Under the pieces are notes generated by a model. That model had not been told where the DNA came from and made no database searches. It saw only the letters and a program-made list of their open reading frames with translations. Positions 12,092-12,680 of a stretch of DNA of 12,680 nucleotides are shown here, in pieces. The position numbers and the translations under genes are program-made. How positions within the stretch are numbered: position 1 is the first letter of the stretch; each line of letters starts with the position of its first letter. Source of the stretch: an uncultured Gammaproteobacteria bacterium (GTDB lineage Bacteria; Pseudomonadota; Gammaproteobacteria; Coxiellales; Coxiellaceae); contig CAIQCE010000001.1 in the NCBI GenBank assembly GCA_903870185.1, positions 1 to 12,680 on the forward strand, read 5' to 3'.

Positions 12092-12680
12092 TTAAGCAGT
12101 TGGAGATGGGGCTTGAACAGTAGCTGTCAGCTCATTAAGCAATCGAGCTGCTCTACGACTAAAAAACCCCGCCTTCACAGCTCGACTTTCCATGGGCTTT
12201 TGACTATTCACCTCAGCAATAGCCTGGTTAAATAATTCAGAAACGACTAATTCGGGTTTCACTGCATGAAGTCTCTTAGCTGCTTTATCAACTTCATCAA
12301 AATATCTATATTTTTTACCCTTAGTGCCTCGGCTAAATAAAGAAAAAAGCGAAAGTAATTCTTTAGCCAATTCTTGTCGATAAACGGCAATTTCATCTAA
12401 TCGAGTTTGATAGGGGTCAGCCGTTATTACTAAAGCAGGAGTTGGGGCCGGTGAACGCACTCCTGTATCAGCAAGAGATGCCGCTATAGCTCTTTCTAAC
12501 TCAGGATCACGCCGATCACGAGATCTATTTACCAAACCAGGATTTAAAAGTTGAGTAAAAGCCAGTATTAAGCCTGCTGGAGGAGCCGGTTGTCTTCGTA
12601 ATCCTGCATCTCCTCCATTCAATTTAGCAACAGCCGCCTCTTTCGCCTCAAGCAATAGTCTTTTATCTAATTTTTCAAAA
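12092..12680 (-). CDS. Unrecognised protein, 3' part only, with a ubiquitin-interacting-motif-like helix
   Basis: The reading frame stays open to the right window edge, so the N-terminus is missing; 195 residues are visible. A TTG at 12655 could start a shorter protein but has no good ribosome site. Protein features: a basic, Pro-rich part (RRQPAPPAG), then DPELERAIAASLAD (12467-12508), which fits the UIM core (hydrophobic-x-x-Ala-hydrophobic-x-x-Ser-x-x-acidic) and begins DPEL like the first UIM of proteasome subunit Rpn10/S5a. A SPAPTPAL linker follows, then a helical region (about 105-165) with basic GTKGKKYRYFDEVDKAAKRL. The end is Ala/Pro-rich (TVQAPSPTA). No membrane segment is visible. 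A UIM in a bacterial protein would suggest action inside a eukaryotic host, for example as a secreted effector. I cannot name a family. A chance amphipathic helix remains possible. Confidence 0.7.
   Translation of the reverse strand, partial: FEKLDKRLLLEAKEAAVAKLNGGDAGLRRQPAPPAGLILAFTQLLNPGLVNRSRDRRDPELERAIAASLADTGVRSPAPTPALVITADPYQTRLDEIAVYRQELAKELLSLFSLFSRGTKGKKYRYFDEVDKAAKRLHAVKPELVVSELFNQAIAEVNSQKPMESRAVKAGFFSRRAARLLNELTATVQAPSPTA

Noticed and set aside
12008..12235. 75-codon plus-strand frame across the palindrome and the right-end ORF
   Set aside because: It crosses two repeats and lies antisense to a better-supported reading frame; its composition is not protein-like.

Overview
The window reads as a chromosomal segment of a gammaproteobacterium, most likely a member of the Legionellales (Legionella/Coxiella-like). 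No marker here proves this. The inference rests on three things: the gene order obgE - rpsT - murJ - ribF - ileS - lspA, the gammaproteobacterial character of the proteins, and the pattern of unrecognised, eukaryote-flavoured ORFs set between housekeeping genes. Genus and species cannot be named from the sequence alone.

Layout, left to right. Positions 1-125 hold two tandem tRNA genes on the minus strand: the 5' end of a probable tRNA-Lys cut by the window edge, and a complete tRNA-Lys(UUU) with its own promoter. lspA follows (minus). Next come two unrecognised minus-strand genes, a 387-residue protein with a membrane hairpin and a 200-residue soluble protein, which separate lspA from ileS. 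ileS (minus) has a good sigma70-type promoter whose -35 box lies inside an interspersed repeat arm. The roughly 540 bases upstream of ileS hold further repeat arms, a 14-bp hairpin, a micro-ORF of 20-24 codons and two divergent PmrA-type boxes. One box sits immediately in front of a plus-strand gene for a 472-residue Ser/Pro-rich unknown protein. That gene converges on ribF, and a strong intrinsic terminator lies at the ribF end. murJ-ribF form a translationally coupled minus-strand pair. rpsT is divergent from murJ and convergent with obgE. A window-truncated minus-strand ORF lies upstream of obgE and carries a sequence matching the ubiquitin-interacting motif.

How the genes fit together. 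The conserved genes are an ordinary housekeeping set: translation (rpsT, ileS, tRNA-Lys), ribosome assembly (obgE), cell-wall lipid II flipping (murJ), flavin cofactor synthesis (ribF) and lipoprotein maturation (lspA). In many gammaproteobacteria ribF-ileS-lspA are contiguous. Here the block is interrupted at both joints by accessory ORFs.

The most interesting reading is that these accessory ORFs are candidate type IV (Dot/Icm-like) secretion effectors. The 472-residue gene has a tandem PmrA box with promoter spacing, known to mark effector genes in Legionella and Coxiella. The truncated ORF at the right end has a UIM-like helix resembling that of proteasome subunit Rpn10. The 387-residue protein has a membrane hairpin and a Ser/Pro/Glu-rich tail. 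All of this is inference from motifs and context. Several families of short palindromic interspersed repeats occupy most of the intergenic gaps.
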